Of a DNA stretch of 64,000 nt, positions 29,026 through 38,181 are shown one piece after another. Both the position numbers and the translations under genes were made by a program. Positions within the stretch are counted from its first letter, which is position 1. The number at the start of each line of letters is the position of its first letter. The stretch lies in NCBI GenBank assembly GCA_025560025.1, contig CP048485.1:2833501-2897500 (forward strand), read 5' to 3'. The stretch is from Agrobacterium tumefaciens (GTDB taxonomy: Bacteria > Pseudomonadota > Alphaproteobacteria > Rhizobiales > Rhizobiaceae). The notes below the pieces were generated by a model, which was given only the letters and a program-made list of their open reading frames with translations, searched no databases and was not told the origin of the DNA.

Positions 29026-29844
29026 ATGACTGGAACGGTCCTTATTACCGGAACTTCGAGCGGCCTTGGCCGTGCCACGGCCAAGCTCTTTCAAGCGAAG
29101 GGATGGAACGTCATCGCGACAATGCGCGACCCAGAGTCCGAAAAAGAACTGACGAAGCTTGCAAACACCCTCGTCATCCGCCTCGACGTTCAGGATTTGA
29201 CGTCGATCACCGCCGCGCTGGTAGCCGGTTTGGCAAGGTTCGGTCGTATCGACGCCCTCATCAACAATGCGGGCTACGGCGCTTACGGCCCCCTCGAGGC
29301 AACGTCCTTTGAAAGCGTGCGCCGCCAGTATGATGTGAATGTCCTTGGCCTCATAGCAACAACCAAAGCTCTGCTGCCACATTTTCGGAAAAACCGCAGC
29401 GGCGCCATCGTCAACATCTCATCGATGGGTGGACGCGTCGCCTTTCCGATCGGCACGCTCTATCACGGCACCAAGTTCGCGGTGGAAGGCTTTTCTGAAG
29501 CGCTGCAATATGAGCTTGCGCCACTCGGCATCCGTGTGAAAATCGTCGAGCCCGGCGTGATCAACACGGATTTTTCCGGTCGGTCCTTCGAATTCAACGA
29601 CGATCCGGCCCGTCCTGAATATCAACCCGTTATCCAGGGTTTGTGGAACCTTGCGAGTTCGATGAGGGACCACACATCGTCGCCAGAGGCGATTGCGGAA
29701 GTCGTTTACGAGGCGACAACGGATAAGAGCGACCGGCTCCGCTATGTCGCTGGCGCCGATGCAGAGCAACTCCTCGCCGCCCGCCATGCGACAAACGACG
29801 CAGAGTTCTTCGCCGGTATGAAGGCGCAAGTCGGGATCGCTTAG
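29026..29844 (+). CDS. Short-chain dehydrogenase/reductase (SDR)
   Basis: 272 aa from the ATG at 29026; the ATG at 29017 directly abuts the GGG that would serve as ribosome site, so the second is preferred. Classical SDR: TGTSSGLGRA nucleotide motif near 8-17, NNAGYGAYGP near 82-91, catalytic Ser in NISSMGG near 131 and YHGTKFAVEGF near 147-157 (YxxxK). Asp-rich C-terminal region resembles enzymes acting on hydrophobic alcohols. Tandem repeats upstream indicate control by an AraC-type activator. Confidence 0.9.
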   Translation: MTGTVLITGTSSGLGRATAKLFQAKGWNVIATMRDPESEKELTKLANTLVIRLDVQDLTSITAALVAGLARFGRIDALINNAGYGAYGPLEATSFESVRRQYDVNVLGLIATTKALLPHFRKNRSGAIVNISSMGGRVAFPIGTLYHGTKFAVEGFSEALQYELAPLGIRVKIVEPGVINTDFSGRSFEFNDDPARPEYQPVIQGLWNLASSMRDHTSSPEAIAEVVYEATTDKSDRLRYVAGADAEQLLAARHATNDAEFFAGMKAQVGIA

Positions 29845-29919
29845 GTCGTCGCGCCTGCTGCCCGCCGATGTTTTGAATTGATCGGCGCAGATTATAACCC
29901 GTAGCAAAGCAGGTGTATT

Positions 29920-31467
29920 TTGACGACTTGGACGCAAGGTTATGTAGACGGTCTGGACTATACGTTCGATTTTTACCGGGAGTTGACGCCTTCCCTGTTG
30001 GGCTTCGCAGCCCTTTGCAGGGGACAGAAATTTGCCCTGGAAGGCCGGCCGTTGAAATATTGCGAACTTGGCTGCGGCCAGGGCTTTTCGACCAATCTTC
30101 TTGCCGCCGCCAATCCTGACATCGAATTTTATGCCAATGATTTCAATCCCGCCCACATTGCCGGCGCACGATCGCTGGCCGGTGACGCCGCACTCGCCAA
30201 TATCCACTTTTACGAGCATGCCTTTGCAGATTTTGCCGACGAACCCTCGCTTCCCGATGGTTTCGATATCATCGCCCTCCACGGGGTTTTCAGCTGGATA
30301 TCGGCGAGGAACCGCGGCCAGATCATGGACTTCATCTTTCGCAAGCTGAAGCCCGGTGGTCTTGTCTTCATCAGCTACAACACACTACCCGGCTGGGCGT
30401 CGGCCCTGCCTTTGCGGCGCATTCTTATCGATCAGGCAAATCGGCGTTCAGGACCACTGCAGCTGCGCATCGAGGAGGCCCTCGCGTTTGCGGACACGCT
30501 TCTCAAATCGGATGCGGGATATTTCAAAAACAATCCCTCGGTGAAAACGCATTTTGGTCAGATGCAACCGATGTCGCGCAACTACCTCGCGCACGAATAT
30601 TTCAATGAGGATTGGCATCCCATGTATTTTGCGGATGTCGTCAGGGAACTGTCTGCCGCGAAGCTCTCATTTCTCGGTTCGGTCGATTTGCTCGATTCGG
30701 TAGAGAGCCAGTTACTCACCTCCGAACAGCTGGCCTTATTGGGGGCAGAGGTGGATCCGATACAGCGCGAGACGCTGAAAGCCTTCATGACGAATGAGCA
30801 GTTTCGTCGGGATCTGTTCGTAAAGGGCGCAATCCCCCATTCGGTTCGAAGTTCGGCAGGCGGTTGGATCGATGCCCGGTTTGCGCTTTCCAGGCCGCGC
30901 GACGTCGTTGCCGCAGCCCTGAAAAGGCGTTTCTCAAATCAGCAGCTTCAAGAGGCGATTTACGAGCCGCTGCTGAATGTTCTGTCCGGCGGTCCCGTCA
31001 CTGTGCGGGAAATTTTGAGCGATAGTATCGTTGGCCGTTCTCTGTCCTGGGGGCAGGTGACGGATACGCTGAGCGCGCTCGTCGGTGCGGGATATCTCCA
31101 GCCATGCCTGCGGGAGGAGGGGCAGGCGAGGCGTGAGAAAAGCTGCGGCGCGTTCAACGCTTCTGTTTGCAGGAGCGCGAAGGACGGTGAAACTCTACAG
31201 TTTCTCGCTTCTCCAGTGACCGGTGGAGGTGTCAGGCTGGACAGGTTCGAGCAGCTTTTTCTTCTGGCGATCGGCGACGGTAAAGAGTGGCCGGAAGAAT
31301 GGGCGCATTATGCCTGGTCAGTGCTTGCTCCCCAGGGACAGAAATTGTTGAAGGAGGGAAGAATGCTCGAAACTGATGAAGAGAATTTGACCGAGCTTGT
31401 TGCACGGGCGAACGCATTTGCCGACAATCTGCTTCCAGTATGTCGCTCCCTGCGCATCGTGCAATAG
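29920..31467 (+). CDS. SAM-dependent methyltransferase with C-terminal methyltransferase-regulatory domain
   Basis: 515 aa, starting at TTG 29920 with AGG 7 nt upstream; the TTG start is tentative. N-terminal class I methyltransferase (about 40-180): SAM motif CELGCGQGFSTNLLAA near 49-64, acidic NDFNP after the next strand, and LHGVFSWI near 125-132. The rest (about 220-515) fits the PF10119 methyltransferase regulatory region and a winged-helix-like tail. The methyl acceptor is unknown. It lies 75 bp after the SDR and before an AraC gene in the same direction; the trio may form one accessory unit. Confidence 0.8.
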   Translation: MTTWTQGYVDGLDYTFDFYRELTPSLLGFAALCRGQKFALEGRPLKYCELGCGQGFSTNLLAAANPDIEFYANDFNPAHIAGARSLAGDAALANIHFYEHAFADFADEPSLPDGFDIIALHGVFSWISARNRGQIMDFIFRKLKPGGLVFISYNTLPGWASALPLRRILIDQANRRSGPLQLRIEEALAFADTLLKSDAGYFKNNPSVKTHFGQMQPMSRNYLAHEYFNEDWHPMYFADVVRELSAAKLSFLGSVDLLDSVESQLLTSEQLALLGAEVDPIQRETLKAFMTNEQFRRDLFVKGAIPHSVRSSAGGWIDARFALSRPRDVVAAALKRRFSNQQLQEAIYEPLLNVLSGGPVTVREILSDSIVGRSLSWGQVTDTLSALVGAGYLQPCLREEGQARREKSCGAFNASVCRSAKDGETLQFLASPVTGGGVRLDRFEQLFLLAIGDGKEWPEEWAHYAWSVLAPQGQKLLKEGRMLETDEENLTELVARANAFADNLLPVCRSLRIVQ

Positions 31468-31575
31468 ATACGTAAAACATCCGGTCGGCATTGCTGAAAA
31501 CTGCGGGCAATGTTCTTCTCCATGAAACATGCGCCGCAAGTGGATGGCTTAAGTCGTCACGCGCGAGAAACCTAA

Positions 31576-32568
31576 ATGGCCCAATCGCACACCTACGCAC
31601 TCGACACGGCAACATGGCGGATGGTCTTCAAGGACCTCGGTATCTCCGCGGCCAACGCCCTGCGGCGCGCCGGCCTGTCGGACGATCTTCTGCAGCATCC
31701 CTCGGTTCGCCTCCTGCCCGATCAATACCACCGCCTCTGGAACGGTATGGAGGCCGAAGCGGGAGATGGACTTCTCCCGCTGCGGGTGTGCGAAGCGATC
31801 CGCAGCGAAGCCTTTTCGCCGCCGCTCTTTGCTGCCTTGTGCAGCCCGAACCTCGTAACGGCCATCCGCCGCATCGCCCAATACAAGCGGTTGATCGCGC
31901 CAATGCACCTTGAGGTGTCCGAGGAGCATGATCGGATGACCTTGGAACTCTCATGGACCTGCGCGGCCCAGCCGCCCGATTCCCTGATCCTGCTGGAACT
32001 GATCTTTTTCGTTGCGCTCGCTCGCATGGCCACGCGCGAGGCGGTAATTCCAGTCGCAGTAACGACGACCGCCCTGCCTTCGCCGATCGCCCCCTATGAA
32101 GCATTTCTGGGGGGCAGCCTAAAACAGGGAGCGCGCCACCGGATTGTATTCGGCGCGGCCGATGCGATCCGCCCGTTCCTCACCTCAAATGCGCAAATGT
32201 GGGCAACGTTCGAGCCACATTTACGTCAGCAGCTTGCCGAACTCGATAGAGAGGTCACAACGTCGCAACGCGTTCGTGCAGCCCTTCTCGAGGGAATCCC
32301 CAGCGGCCGTATTTCCATTGAGGCGATCGCCGGGAAACTCGTGATGAGCAAGCGGACCCTGCAACGGCGCATCGAGACCGAAGGTACCAGCTATCAGCAG
32401 CTCTTAGCGCAGGCGCGAGAAGCACTTGCGCATCACTACCTGCGCAAGACGACCCTTCCCGTGGCGGAAATTTCTTTCCTGCTCGGTTTTGATGAGCCGA
32501 ATTCCTTCTATCGGGCCTTTCGGGCGTGGACAGGAAAGACCCCGGATAGTGTCAGGTATAAACAGTAA
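31576..32568 (+). CDS. AraC-family regulator with Arabinose_bd (OruR/ArgR-like) N-terminal domain
   Basis: 330 aa. N-terminal PF12625-type sensor domain (about 20-205) with GLSDDLLQHPSVRLLPDQYHRLW near 34-56; C-terminal AraC HTH (about 235-328) with KLVMSKRTLQRRIETEGTSYQQLL and EISFLLGFDEPNSFYRAFRAWTGKTP. Such regulators often activate a dehydrogenase or catabolic operon close by. The tandem repeats before the SDR at 29026 are the best candidate site. Same orientation as the SDR and methyltransferase. Confidence 0.92.
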   Translation: MAQSHTYALDTATWRMVFKDLGISAANALRRAGLSDDLLQHPSVRLLPDQYHRLWNGMEAEAGDGLLPLRVCEAIRSEAFSPPLFAALCSPNLVTAIRRIAQYKRLIAPMHLEVSEEHDRMTLELSWTCAAQPPDSLILLELIFFVALARMATREAVIPVAVTTTALPSPIAPYEAFLGGSLKQGARHRIVFGAADAIRPFLTSNAQMWATFEPHLRQQLAELDREVTTSQRVRAALLEGIPSGRISIEAIAGKLVMSKRTLQRRIETEGTSYQQLLAQAREALAHHYLRKTTLPVAEISFLLGFDEPNSFYRAFRAWTGKTPDSVRYKQ

Positions 32569-32627
32569 GCACAGCCGCTAGGCCCCAAGGGGCGCGGCGG
32601 CTCAGGCCGGCGTTTTGGCAGGCTATA

Positions 32628-34205
32628 TTATTCCCACTCGATCGTGCCGGGCGGCTTGCTGGTCACGTCGTAGACGACACGGTTGATGCCACGCACCTCG
32701 TTGATGATGCGGGTTGCCGCACGGCCAAGGAAGTTCATGTCATAGGGATAGAAATCCGCCGTCATGCCGTCCACGGAGGTCACGGCGCGCAGCGCACAGA
32801 CAAAGTCATAAGTGCGGTAGTCGCCCATGACGCCCACGGTCTGTACCGGCAGCAGAACGGCGAAGGCCTGCCAGATGGTGTCGTAGAGACCGGCCTTGCG
32901 GATTTCGTCGAGATAGATCGCATCCGCCTTGCGCAGAATATCGAGCTTCTCGCGGGTAATCGCGCCGGGGCAGCGGATCGCCAGACCCGGACCCGGGAAG
33001 GGATGGCGGCCGATGAAGCTTTCCGGCAGGCCGAGTTCGCGGCCAAGCGCGCGGACTTCGTCCTTGAAAAGCTCACGCAGCGGCTCGACGAGCTGCATGT
33101 TCATGCGCTCGGGAAGACCGCCGACATTGTGGTGGCTCTTGATGGTGACCGAGGGGCCGCCGGAGAAAGAGACGCTTTCGATGACGTCAGGGTAAAGCGT
33201 GCCCTGCGCCAGGAAATTCGGTGCGCCCTTGCCGTCGGCGGCGATCTTGGCCGCTTCGGCTTCGAAGACCTCGATGAACAGGCGGCCGATGGTCTTGCGC
33301 TTCACTTCCGGGTCAGAGACGCCCGACAGTTCGCCGAGGAAAAGATCGGCGGCATCCACATGCACCAGCGGAATATTGTAATGGTCGCGGAACATGCCGA
33401 CGACCTGTTCGCTTTCGCCAAGCCGCATCAGGCCGTGGTCGACATAGACGCAGGTGAGCTGGTCGCCGATCGCTTCATGGATGAGGATCGCCGCAACCGA
33501 GGAATCGACGCCGCCGGAAAGGGCGCAGAGCACACGACCGGTGCCGACCTGGTCGCGGATCTTGCGGATCATCTCGGCGCGATAGGCAGCCATTGTCCAG
33601 TCGGATTTGAGGCCAACGATCTTGTGCACGAAGTTGGAGAGCAGCTTGCCGCCGTCAGGCGTGTGCACCACTTCCGGATGGAACATGGTGGTGTAATAAT
33701 GGCGTGTCTCGTCGGCAGCGATGGCGAAAGGTGCGTTTTCCGACGTCGCAATGACCTCGAAACCTTCCGGCAGCTTCGTCACGCGGTCGCCGTGGCTCAT
33801 CCAGACCGGATAGCTCTTGCCCTGATCCCAGAAGCCTTCGAAAAGCGGGCTCGCCTTCTTGATGTCGATATCGGCGCGGCCGAATTCCGCCGCGTGACCG
33901 CCCTCGACAACGCCGCCGAGCTGCGTGCAGAGCGTCTGCTGGCCGTAGCAGATGCCGAGGATCGGAACCTTGCTGTCGAACACCGCCTGCGGCGCGCGCG
34001 GGCTTCCTTCCGCCGTCACGGATGCGGGGCCGCCGGAGAAGATCACGCCCTTGGGCTGAAGCTTCTCAAACGCCTCTGCGGCATTCTGGAACGGATGGAT
34101 TTCGCAATAGACCCCGGCTTCGCGGATGCGGCGCGCAATGAGCTGCGTCACCTGGCTGCCGAAATCGATGATGAGAATGCTGTCGGGATGGGCTATCTGG
34201 GTCAT
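32628..34205 (-). CDS. guaA: GMP synthase (glutamine-hydrolysing)
   Basis: 525 aa. N-terminal class I glutaminase (about 8-200): nucleophile in [11 protein letters not shown] near 86, and the paired H-x-E in MFHPEVVHT near 174-182. ATP-pyrophosphatase domain with the P-loop [12 protein letters not shown] near 232-243, and the C-terminal dimerisation domain ending [11 protein letters not shown]. It converts XMP to GMP, the last step of guanylate synthesis. It lies 83 bp after mtnN on the same strand and may share that transcript or have its own promoter. Confidence 0.97.
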   Translation of the reverse strand: MTQIAHPDSILIIDFGSQVTQLIARRIREAGVYCEIHPFQNAAEAFEKLQPKGVIFSGGPASVTAEGSPRAPQAVFDSKVPILGICYGQQTLCTQLGGVVEGGHAAEFGRADIDIKKASPLFEGFWDQGKSYPVWMSHGDRVTKLPEGFEVIATSENAPFAIAADETRHYYTTMFHPEVVHTPDGGKLLSNFVHKIVGLKSDWTMAAYRAEMIRKIRDQVGTGRVLCALSGGVDSSVAAILIHEAIGDQLTCVYVDHGLMRLGESEQVVGMFRDHYNIPLVHVDAADLFLGELSGVSDPEVKRKTIGRLFIEVFEAEAAKIAADGKGAPNFLAQGTLYPDVIESVSFSGGPSVTIKSHHNVGGLPERMNMQLVEPLRELFKDEVRALGRELGLPESFIGRHPFPGPGLAIRCPGAITREKLDILRKADAIYLDEIRKAGLYDTIWQAFAVLLPVQTVGVMGDYRTYDFVCALRAVTSVDGMTADFYPYDMNFLGRAATRIINEVRGINRVVYDVTSKPPGTIEWE

Positions 34206-34288
34206 GGCGAGCCTTTAAAGAAAATGGCGGCTTTAGGCAACCCGCAAGCGGGCCTCAACCGGTAGAAAATCGCGAAAATCGCAAGGTT

Positions 34289-34927
34289 TCAAAGGGCGAT
34301 CGCACCATCCTCGATCGCGCGGCAAAGCCGATCGACGGCATCCGCCAGCTTTTCATCGATGATGTGCAGATACTCCGTCCAGTCGTCCACATGGTTCACA
34401 TCGGCCTTGCCATCGGAAATACCGCGCAGGCCGATGAGCGGCACGCCGAAGCGCTGGCAGGCTCTCAGGATGGCAAAAGTCTCCATTTCCACCATATCGG
34501 CGTCGATTAGCCCATAGGCCGCGCCGGAGACAACGTTGGCGCCCGTGGAGAGCCGCGCCTCGGCTATTTCGGGTATCCGCAAAGGCAAGGCCACCTCGGC
34601 CGGCAGATCAAGCAGCGGCGTGCAGCCCTTTTCGAAACCGAAGGCGGAGGCGTCCATGTCGCGATAGGAAACTGAAGTCGCCTGATAGATACCCGTCTGT
34701 TCCAGCGTTCGCGAACCGGCAGAACCGAGCGAAACGACCAGGTCAGGCAGATGGTCGGCGGCATCGAGACCGGCAAGAACGGCCGTGACTGCAATCGCCG
34801 CCTCCACCGGGCCGATGCCGGTCATCAGCGGCGCGATGCGAGCCTGGAGATGGGGACCATATTCGGGGGAAGCCGCCATGATAAAAAGAACGGATTTATC
34901 CGCAACCTGCGAAAGCCGGTAATTCAT
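34289..34927 (-). CDS. mtnN: 5'-methylthioadenosine/S-adenosylhomocysteine nucleosidase
   Basis: 212 aa. Purine-nucleoside-phosphorylase/MTAN fold: MTGIGPVEAAIAVTAVL near 35-51, VSLGSAGS near 65-72, MVEMETFAILRACQRFGVP near 144-162 with the conserved catalytic-site Met-Glu, and GISDGKAD near 168-175 carrying the catalytic Asp. Removes adenine from MTA and SAH, salvaging methionine and relieving methyltransferase inhibition. Its start overlaps the stop of the thioesterase-like gene by 4 bp (ATGA), so they are coupled. Confidence 0.9.
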   Translation of the reverse strand: MNYRLSQVADKSVLFIMAASPEYGPHLQARIAPLMTGIGPVEAAIAVTAVLAGLDAADHLPDLVVSLGSAGSRTLEQTGIYQATSVSYRDMDASAFGFEKGCTPLLDLPAEVALPLRIPEIAEARLSTGANVVSGAAYGLIDADMVEMETFAILRACQRFGVPLIGLRGISDGKADVNHVDDWTEYLHIIDEKLADAVDRLCRAIEDGAIAL

Positions 34928-35373
34928 CCGGTAATATCCTCGCGACCCTTCATCACCATCATTGTCCCCGTCATGGAAGCGATCAGCTTCGCGGGCCCGT
35001 CCGACAGTGCGTAGGCGCGGCCATCGGCGACGATGAGATTGTTTCCGGGCTTGATGATTTCGCCACGAAACAGGAACCGCTCGCCGCGTCCGGGCGACAT
35101 GAGGTTGACCTTGAATTCGATGGTCAGCAGCGAGGCTTCCGGCTCGATGATCGTGTAGGCGGCGTAGGTGCAGGCGGTGTCCAGACCGGCGGCAATGACA
35201 CCCGCATGCAGGATGCCGTGCTGCTGTGTCAGCTTCTCATGAAAGGGTAGTTCGATTTCCACCAGCCGGTGCTCGATGCGGCTGATCTGCGCATCGATTG
35301 CCTGCACCACACCCTGTCGCGCAAAGCTTTTTTCTATCCGCTGACGAAAATCGCCGGGATCCGTGATCTCCAT
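34924..35373 (-). CDS. PaaI-family hotdog-fold thioesterase
   Basis: 149 aa. Hotdog fold with the PaaI signature QHGILHAGVIAAGLDTACTYAA near 50-71, the histidine-glycine and aspartate positions that act in thioester hydrolysis, then VNLMSPGRGERFLFRGEIIKPG. Acts on acyl-CoA esters in the cytoplasm; substrate unknown. Coupled to mtnN by a 4-bp overlap and 83 bp after tspO on the same strand. Confidence 0.88.
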   Translation of the reverse strand: MEITDPGDFRQRIEKSFARQGVVQAIDAQISRIEHRLVEIELPFHEKLTQQHGILHAGVIAAGLDTACTYAAYTIIEPEASLLTIEFKVNLMSPGRGERFLFRGEIIKPGNNLIVADGRAYALSDGPAKLIASMTGTMMVMKGREDITG

Positions 35374-35456
35374 GGCCTACCTGCCTGCTTTTAGTCCCCA
35401 TCGCAAACTGACATGGCGCGTGGCGGCGGGCAAGGCAAGGGTTGCGCGGGCAAAAT

Positions 35457-35909
35457 TTAGTTCAGCCAGTCAATACTTGCATTCAGCAGGGTCGCAAAGG
35501 CGACCCAAACGGCATAGGGCACAAAAAGCCACATCGATGCCCTGTCACGGCTATAGGTGAGCGTGACGAAGGCGATGATGCAGATCAGCATTGGAATGAT
35601 GATGACCAGTGCACCCGTTGGGCTTTGCATGCCGAAAAAGATCGGCGACCACAGGAAATTCAGCACCATCTGGGTGAACCAGAGGCGCATGCGCGTTCCC
35701 ATCGGCTTGCGGATCCATGTCCGCGCGCCGGCGATGCCGATCAGCACGTAAAGCGTCGTCCAGACCGGCCCGAAGATCCAGCTGGGTGGATTGAAGAATG
35801 GTTTCTGGAGTGATTGATACCACTCGCCGGGCACATTGTTGACACCGATCAGTGCCCCAATGGCAACAACTGCAACCACGAAAACAATGTACACGGCAAG
35901 GTTTTTCAT
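35457..35909 (-). CDS. tspO: TspO/MBR family tryptophan-rich sensory protein
   Basis: 150 aa with five membrane helices and the TspO signatures WYQSLQKPFFNPPSWIFGPVWTTLYVLIG (about 30-58) and LNFLWSPIFFG (about 83-93). TspO binds porphyrins and haem-related ligands in the membrane and modulates tetrapyrrole or stress responses. It begins 51 bp after the DUF1513 gene, with no terminator seen between, so it may be the last gene of the iron-related operon. That link would fit a haem or porphyrin theme but is inferred. Confidence 0.92.
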   Translation of the reverse strand: MKNLAVYIVFVVAVVAIGALIGVNNVPGEWYQSLQKPFFNPPSWIFGPVWTTLYVLIGIAGARTWIRKPMGTRMRLWFTQMVLNFLWSPIFFGMQSPTGALVIIIPMLICIIAFVTLTYSRDRASMWLFVPYAVWVAFATLLNASIDWLN

Positions 35910-35960
35910 GACCCATCCAATGCGCTGGCCATGCTTTTGTTCCCTTGCCTTTTCAGTATT

Positions 35961-37055
35961 TTAGCCAGAAATCCGCACGATGTGCTGATCCCATGCCACG
36001 TCGCTGCGAACGGCCTCGAAAAATCCGTCATAGGAAGAAACGGCAATGCCGCTCGCCGCCGGGGCGACGCCCGCTGCCTCCCGCACGGATGTCTCTGCTA
36101 CAACACGCCCGGTTTTAGCGTCCAGCGTCACCGCAGCATTGCCATTGGGGGAGGTCAGGCCCACCAGCCCTTCATGCCGGTTGACCGCGATGGCCCCGAC
36201 ATAATTGGCAAGACGCACCGTCGTTTCCTCCGGCAGATCGATGAAAGACAGGTCCTCGCCCTTCGAAAAATGGCCGACAAGCGGTGGAAGATCGTTGCGC
36301 GGCCCCTCATATTGGCAGGCGAACCAGATGCGCCCGTCATCGCCGAGATCGACATGGCGGGTGGAAAGTTGCCGCAGTCGATCCGGCATCGCGTGTTTCT
36401 GGACCAATTCGCCGCTTGCAGCATCCAGAAGCACGAGAGACGGTTCCATGCTGTCGATATTGAGCTTCGTCCGGCCGAAATCTGGGTGAGTCTCGATGCC
36501 GCCATTAGCGATGACGATCAGCCGCCCGTCATCGCTCACCGTCATGTCATGTGTACCGACGCCGTGGGCGTCATACTCGCCGATGCGGGCAAATCCGTTA
36601 CGCGCGTCGTATAGCCCGATAACGCCGCGATTGCCGTCGAAGTCGTTTTCGCTGGCATAAAGGATCGCCCCATCGGGGGAAAATTGCCCATGGCCGTAAA
36701 AGTGACGGTTCGCCGGCGTGTGCATCACGACAGGCTCGCGTCGCCGCGCAGGATCGAAGGCCATGAAGAACGTTCCGGGCCGACGCGCAAAGGCCACCGT
36801 CATGCCCGTGGCGTGGCTTGTCGCCATTCCATGGGCGCGCGCGGGGAGCGCAACGCGGTCGATGATCTCGCCGCGCTCACTTACTGTCGCAATGCCGTAG
36901 GACCCGTCACGGGCGCGGAAGGCGGAAGCGAAGACGGCGTCGGCGCGTTCGAGCGCATGGAGTGAACGGGGAGCCAGCGCTGCGACAAAGGGAATACCCG
37001 CCGCCTTGATGAAGCTGCGCCGGTCTATCAGCATCCGCTTCTTGCCTGCTATCAT
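35961..37055 (-). CDS. DUF1513 (COG3490) periplasmic beta-propeller-like protein
   Basis: 364 aa from the ATG at 37055, with GGAGA 8 nt upstream. Twin-arginine signal DRRSFIKAAGIPFVAALAP near 10-28, so exported folded. The body has repeated strand-rich modules (FYGHGQFSPDGAILYASEND; GVGTHDMTVSDDGRLIVIANGGIETHPDFGR) in a seven-bladed-propeller style with many histidines. COG3490 proteins are found as the last member of the irpA cluster; their role is unknown. Starts 4 bp after the second imelysin gene. Confidence 0.85.
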   Translation of the reverse strand: MIAGKKRMLIDRRSFIKAAGIPFVAALAPRSLHALERADAVFASAFRARDGSYGIATVSERGEIIDRVALPARAHGMATSHATGMTVAFARRPGTFFMAFDPARRREPVVMHTPANRHFYGHGQFSPDGAILYASENDFDGNRGVIGLYDARNGFARIGEYDAHGVGTHDMTVSDDGRLIVIANGGIETHPDFGRTKLNIDSMEPSLVLLDAASGELVQKHAMPDRLRQLSTRHVDLGDDGRIWFACQYEGPRNDLPPLVGHFSKGEDLSFIDLPEETTVRLANYVGAIAVNRHEGLVGLTSPNGNAAVTLDAKTGRVVAETSVREAAGVAPAASGIAVSSYDGFFEAVRSDVAWDQHIVRISG

Positions 37056-37059
37056 CGGT

Positions 37060-38181
37060 TCAGTCTCCGTCGGCGAAGGAAAAGCCGGAGCTGAGACCGA
37101 TCGCACCGCCATACTGGTCGTTGAGGCGGTAGATCAGGTCTTTGCCGTTGAGCAGCAGGTAATCCACCTTGGCGCGCTGATCATCCTTGTCCAGCGCCTT
37201 TTCCACATCCGTATCGATCGTTCCCGCAATACGGATCATCGATTTGGCGATGAAGTCGATGGAATTGACGATGGAGCGTTGGTCGGGAGGCACGAGTTCG
37301 ACCATATCTGCCGTGTGCAGCAGGGTTTGAACGGCCTTGATATTGGCCGAGATGCTTTTCCAGGTCAGGCCAGAGCGCCAATAAATGGCGGTGCGGGGAA
37401 ATTTGGCCTTGTCCGGCCCCTTGTAGAAGGTTTCGATCCGCTGGTCGCGGATTGCCTCGGAGCCGTGCACGAGAATGCCGAGCAGGGCAACCAGCGCCTC
37501 GCGCTCGTCGCGAAAGACGGGATTGTCCGGTCCCGGCTTGGTCCAGTTTTTCTGTGCGCCATCGGGCGCGTTCCAGCCATCGGAAAGCTCCGCCGCCACA
37601 TTGGCGATATTGCCGGCGATGGCCGCGCCGAAGCGGCAGCGGAAATCACCTTCCTTGCCAAGCAGTTCATCCGCGCCGGTGCCGTAGAGCACGAATTCCA
37701 ATGCCCCGAGGCCCTGCGCTGCAACGCTTTTACCCTTCAGGCCGTCGGCGCTTGTAACGCTTTCGTCCTTTTCCGCAAGATAACGCTGCACCTGCTTCAG
37801 GCCGAGGCCCTTCTTGTCGGGGTAATAGAGCACACGTTCGAAGCGGTTCTGCTCGATCACCGGGCCAATCCGCACGATTTCAATTGTGGACCAGCTTGTG
37901 ACCGTATCGGCAAAGGCTGCCTTGGCCGCCTCATCCGCCGTTTTTGAAGGGGCGGCGCAGAAAGCCTTCATGCTGTCTTGCAGATTCTCTGCCGATTGCC
38001 GGAAGTGGTCGTAACCGGGACGAATGAAACCGTTCACCGCCTTTTCCATGACGCTCCGCACCTGTGCGGGATCGAGGGGCGGCGGCGGCATCAACTCCAC
38101 ATCCTGCGCCATGGCGGGCTGATGGGTCATAAGCAACAGCACGGACATGAGGCCGGAGATTTTTCGCATGGCATTTTTCAT
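37060..38181 (-). CDS. Second imelysin-family periplasmic protein (COG3489)
   Basis: 373 aa from the ATG at 38181, with GGAG 8 nt upstream; a signal peptide precedes QPAMAQD. Imelysin fold, related to EfeO/IrpA M75-type proteins, but the GxHxxE site of that family is replaced: here it reads GLGALEF near 157, losing the histidine. It therefore probably binds metal differently from the irpA product, or not at all. One base overlaps the di-haem gene (TGATG), so translation is coupled. In Pseudomonas and others the same four-gene order exists. Confidence 0.85.
   Translation of the reverse strand: MKNAMRKISGLMSVLLLMTHQPAMAQDVELMPPPPLDPAQVRSVMEKAVNGFIRPGYDHFRQSAENLQDSMKAFCAAPSKTADEAAKAAFADTVTSWSTIEIVRIGPVIEQNRFERVLYYPDKKGLGLKQVQRYLAEKDESVTSADGLKGKSVAAQGLGALEFVLYGTGADELLGKEGDFRCRFGAAIAGNIANVAAELSDGWNAPDGAQKNWTKPGPDNPVFRDEREALVALLGILVHGSEAIRDQRIETFYKGPDKAKFPRTAIYWRSGLTWKSISANIKAVQTLLHTADMVELVPPDQRSIVNSIDFIAKSMIRIAGTIDTDVEKALDKDDQRAKVDYLLLNGKDLIYRLNDQYGGAIGLSSGFSFADGD

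Noticed and set aside
33003..34265. 420-codon plus-strand frame over guaA
   Set aside because: Antisense shadow of guaA.
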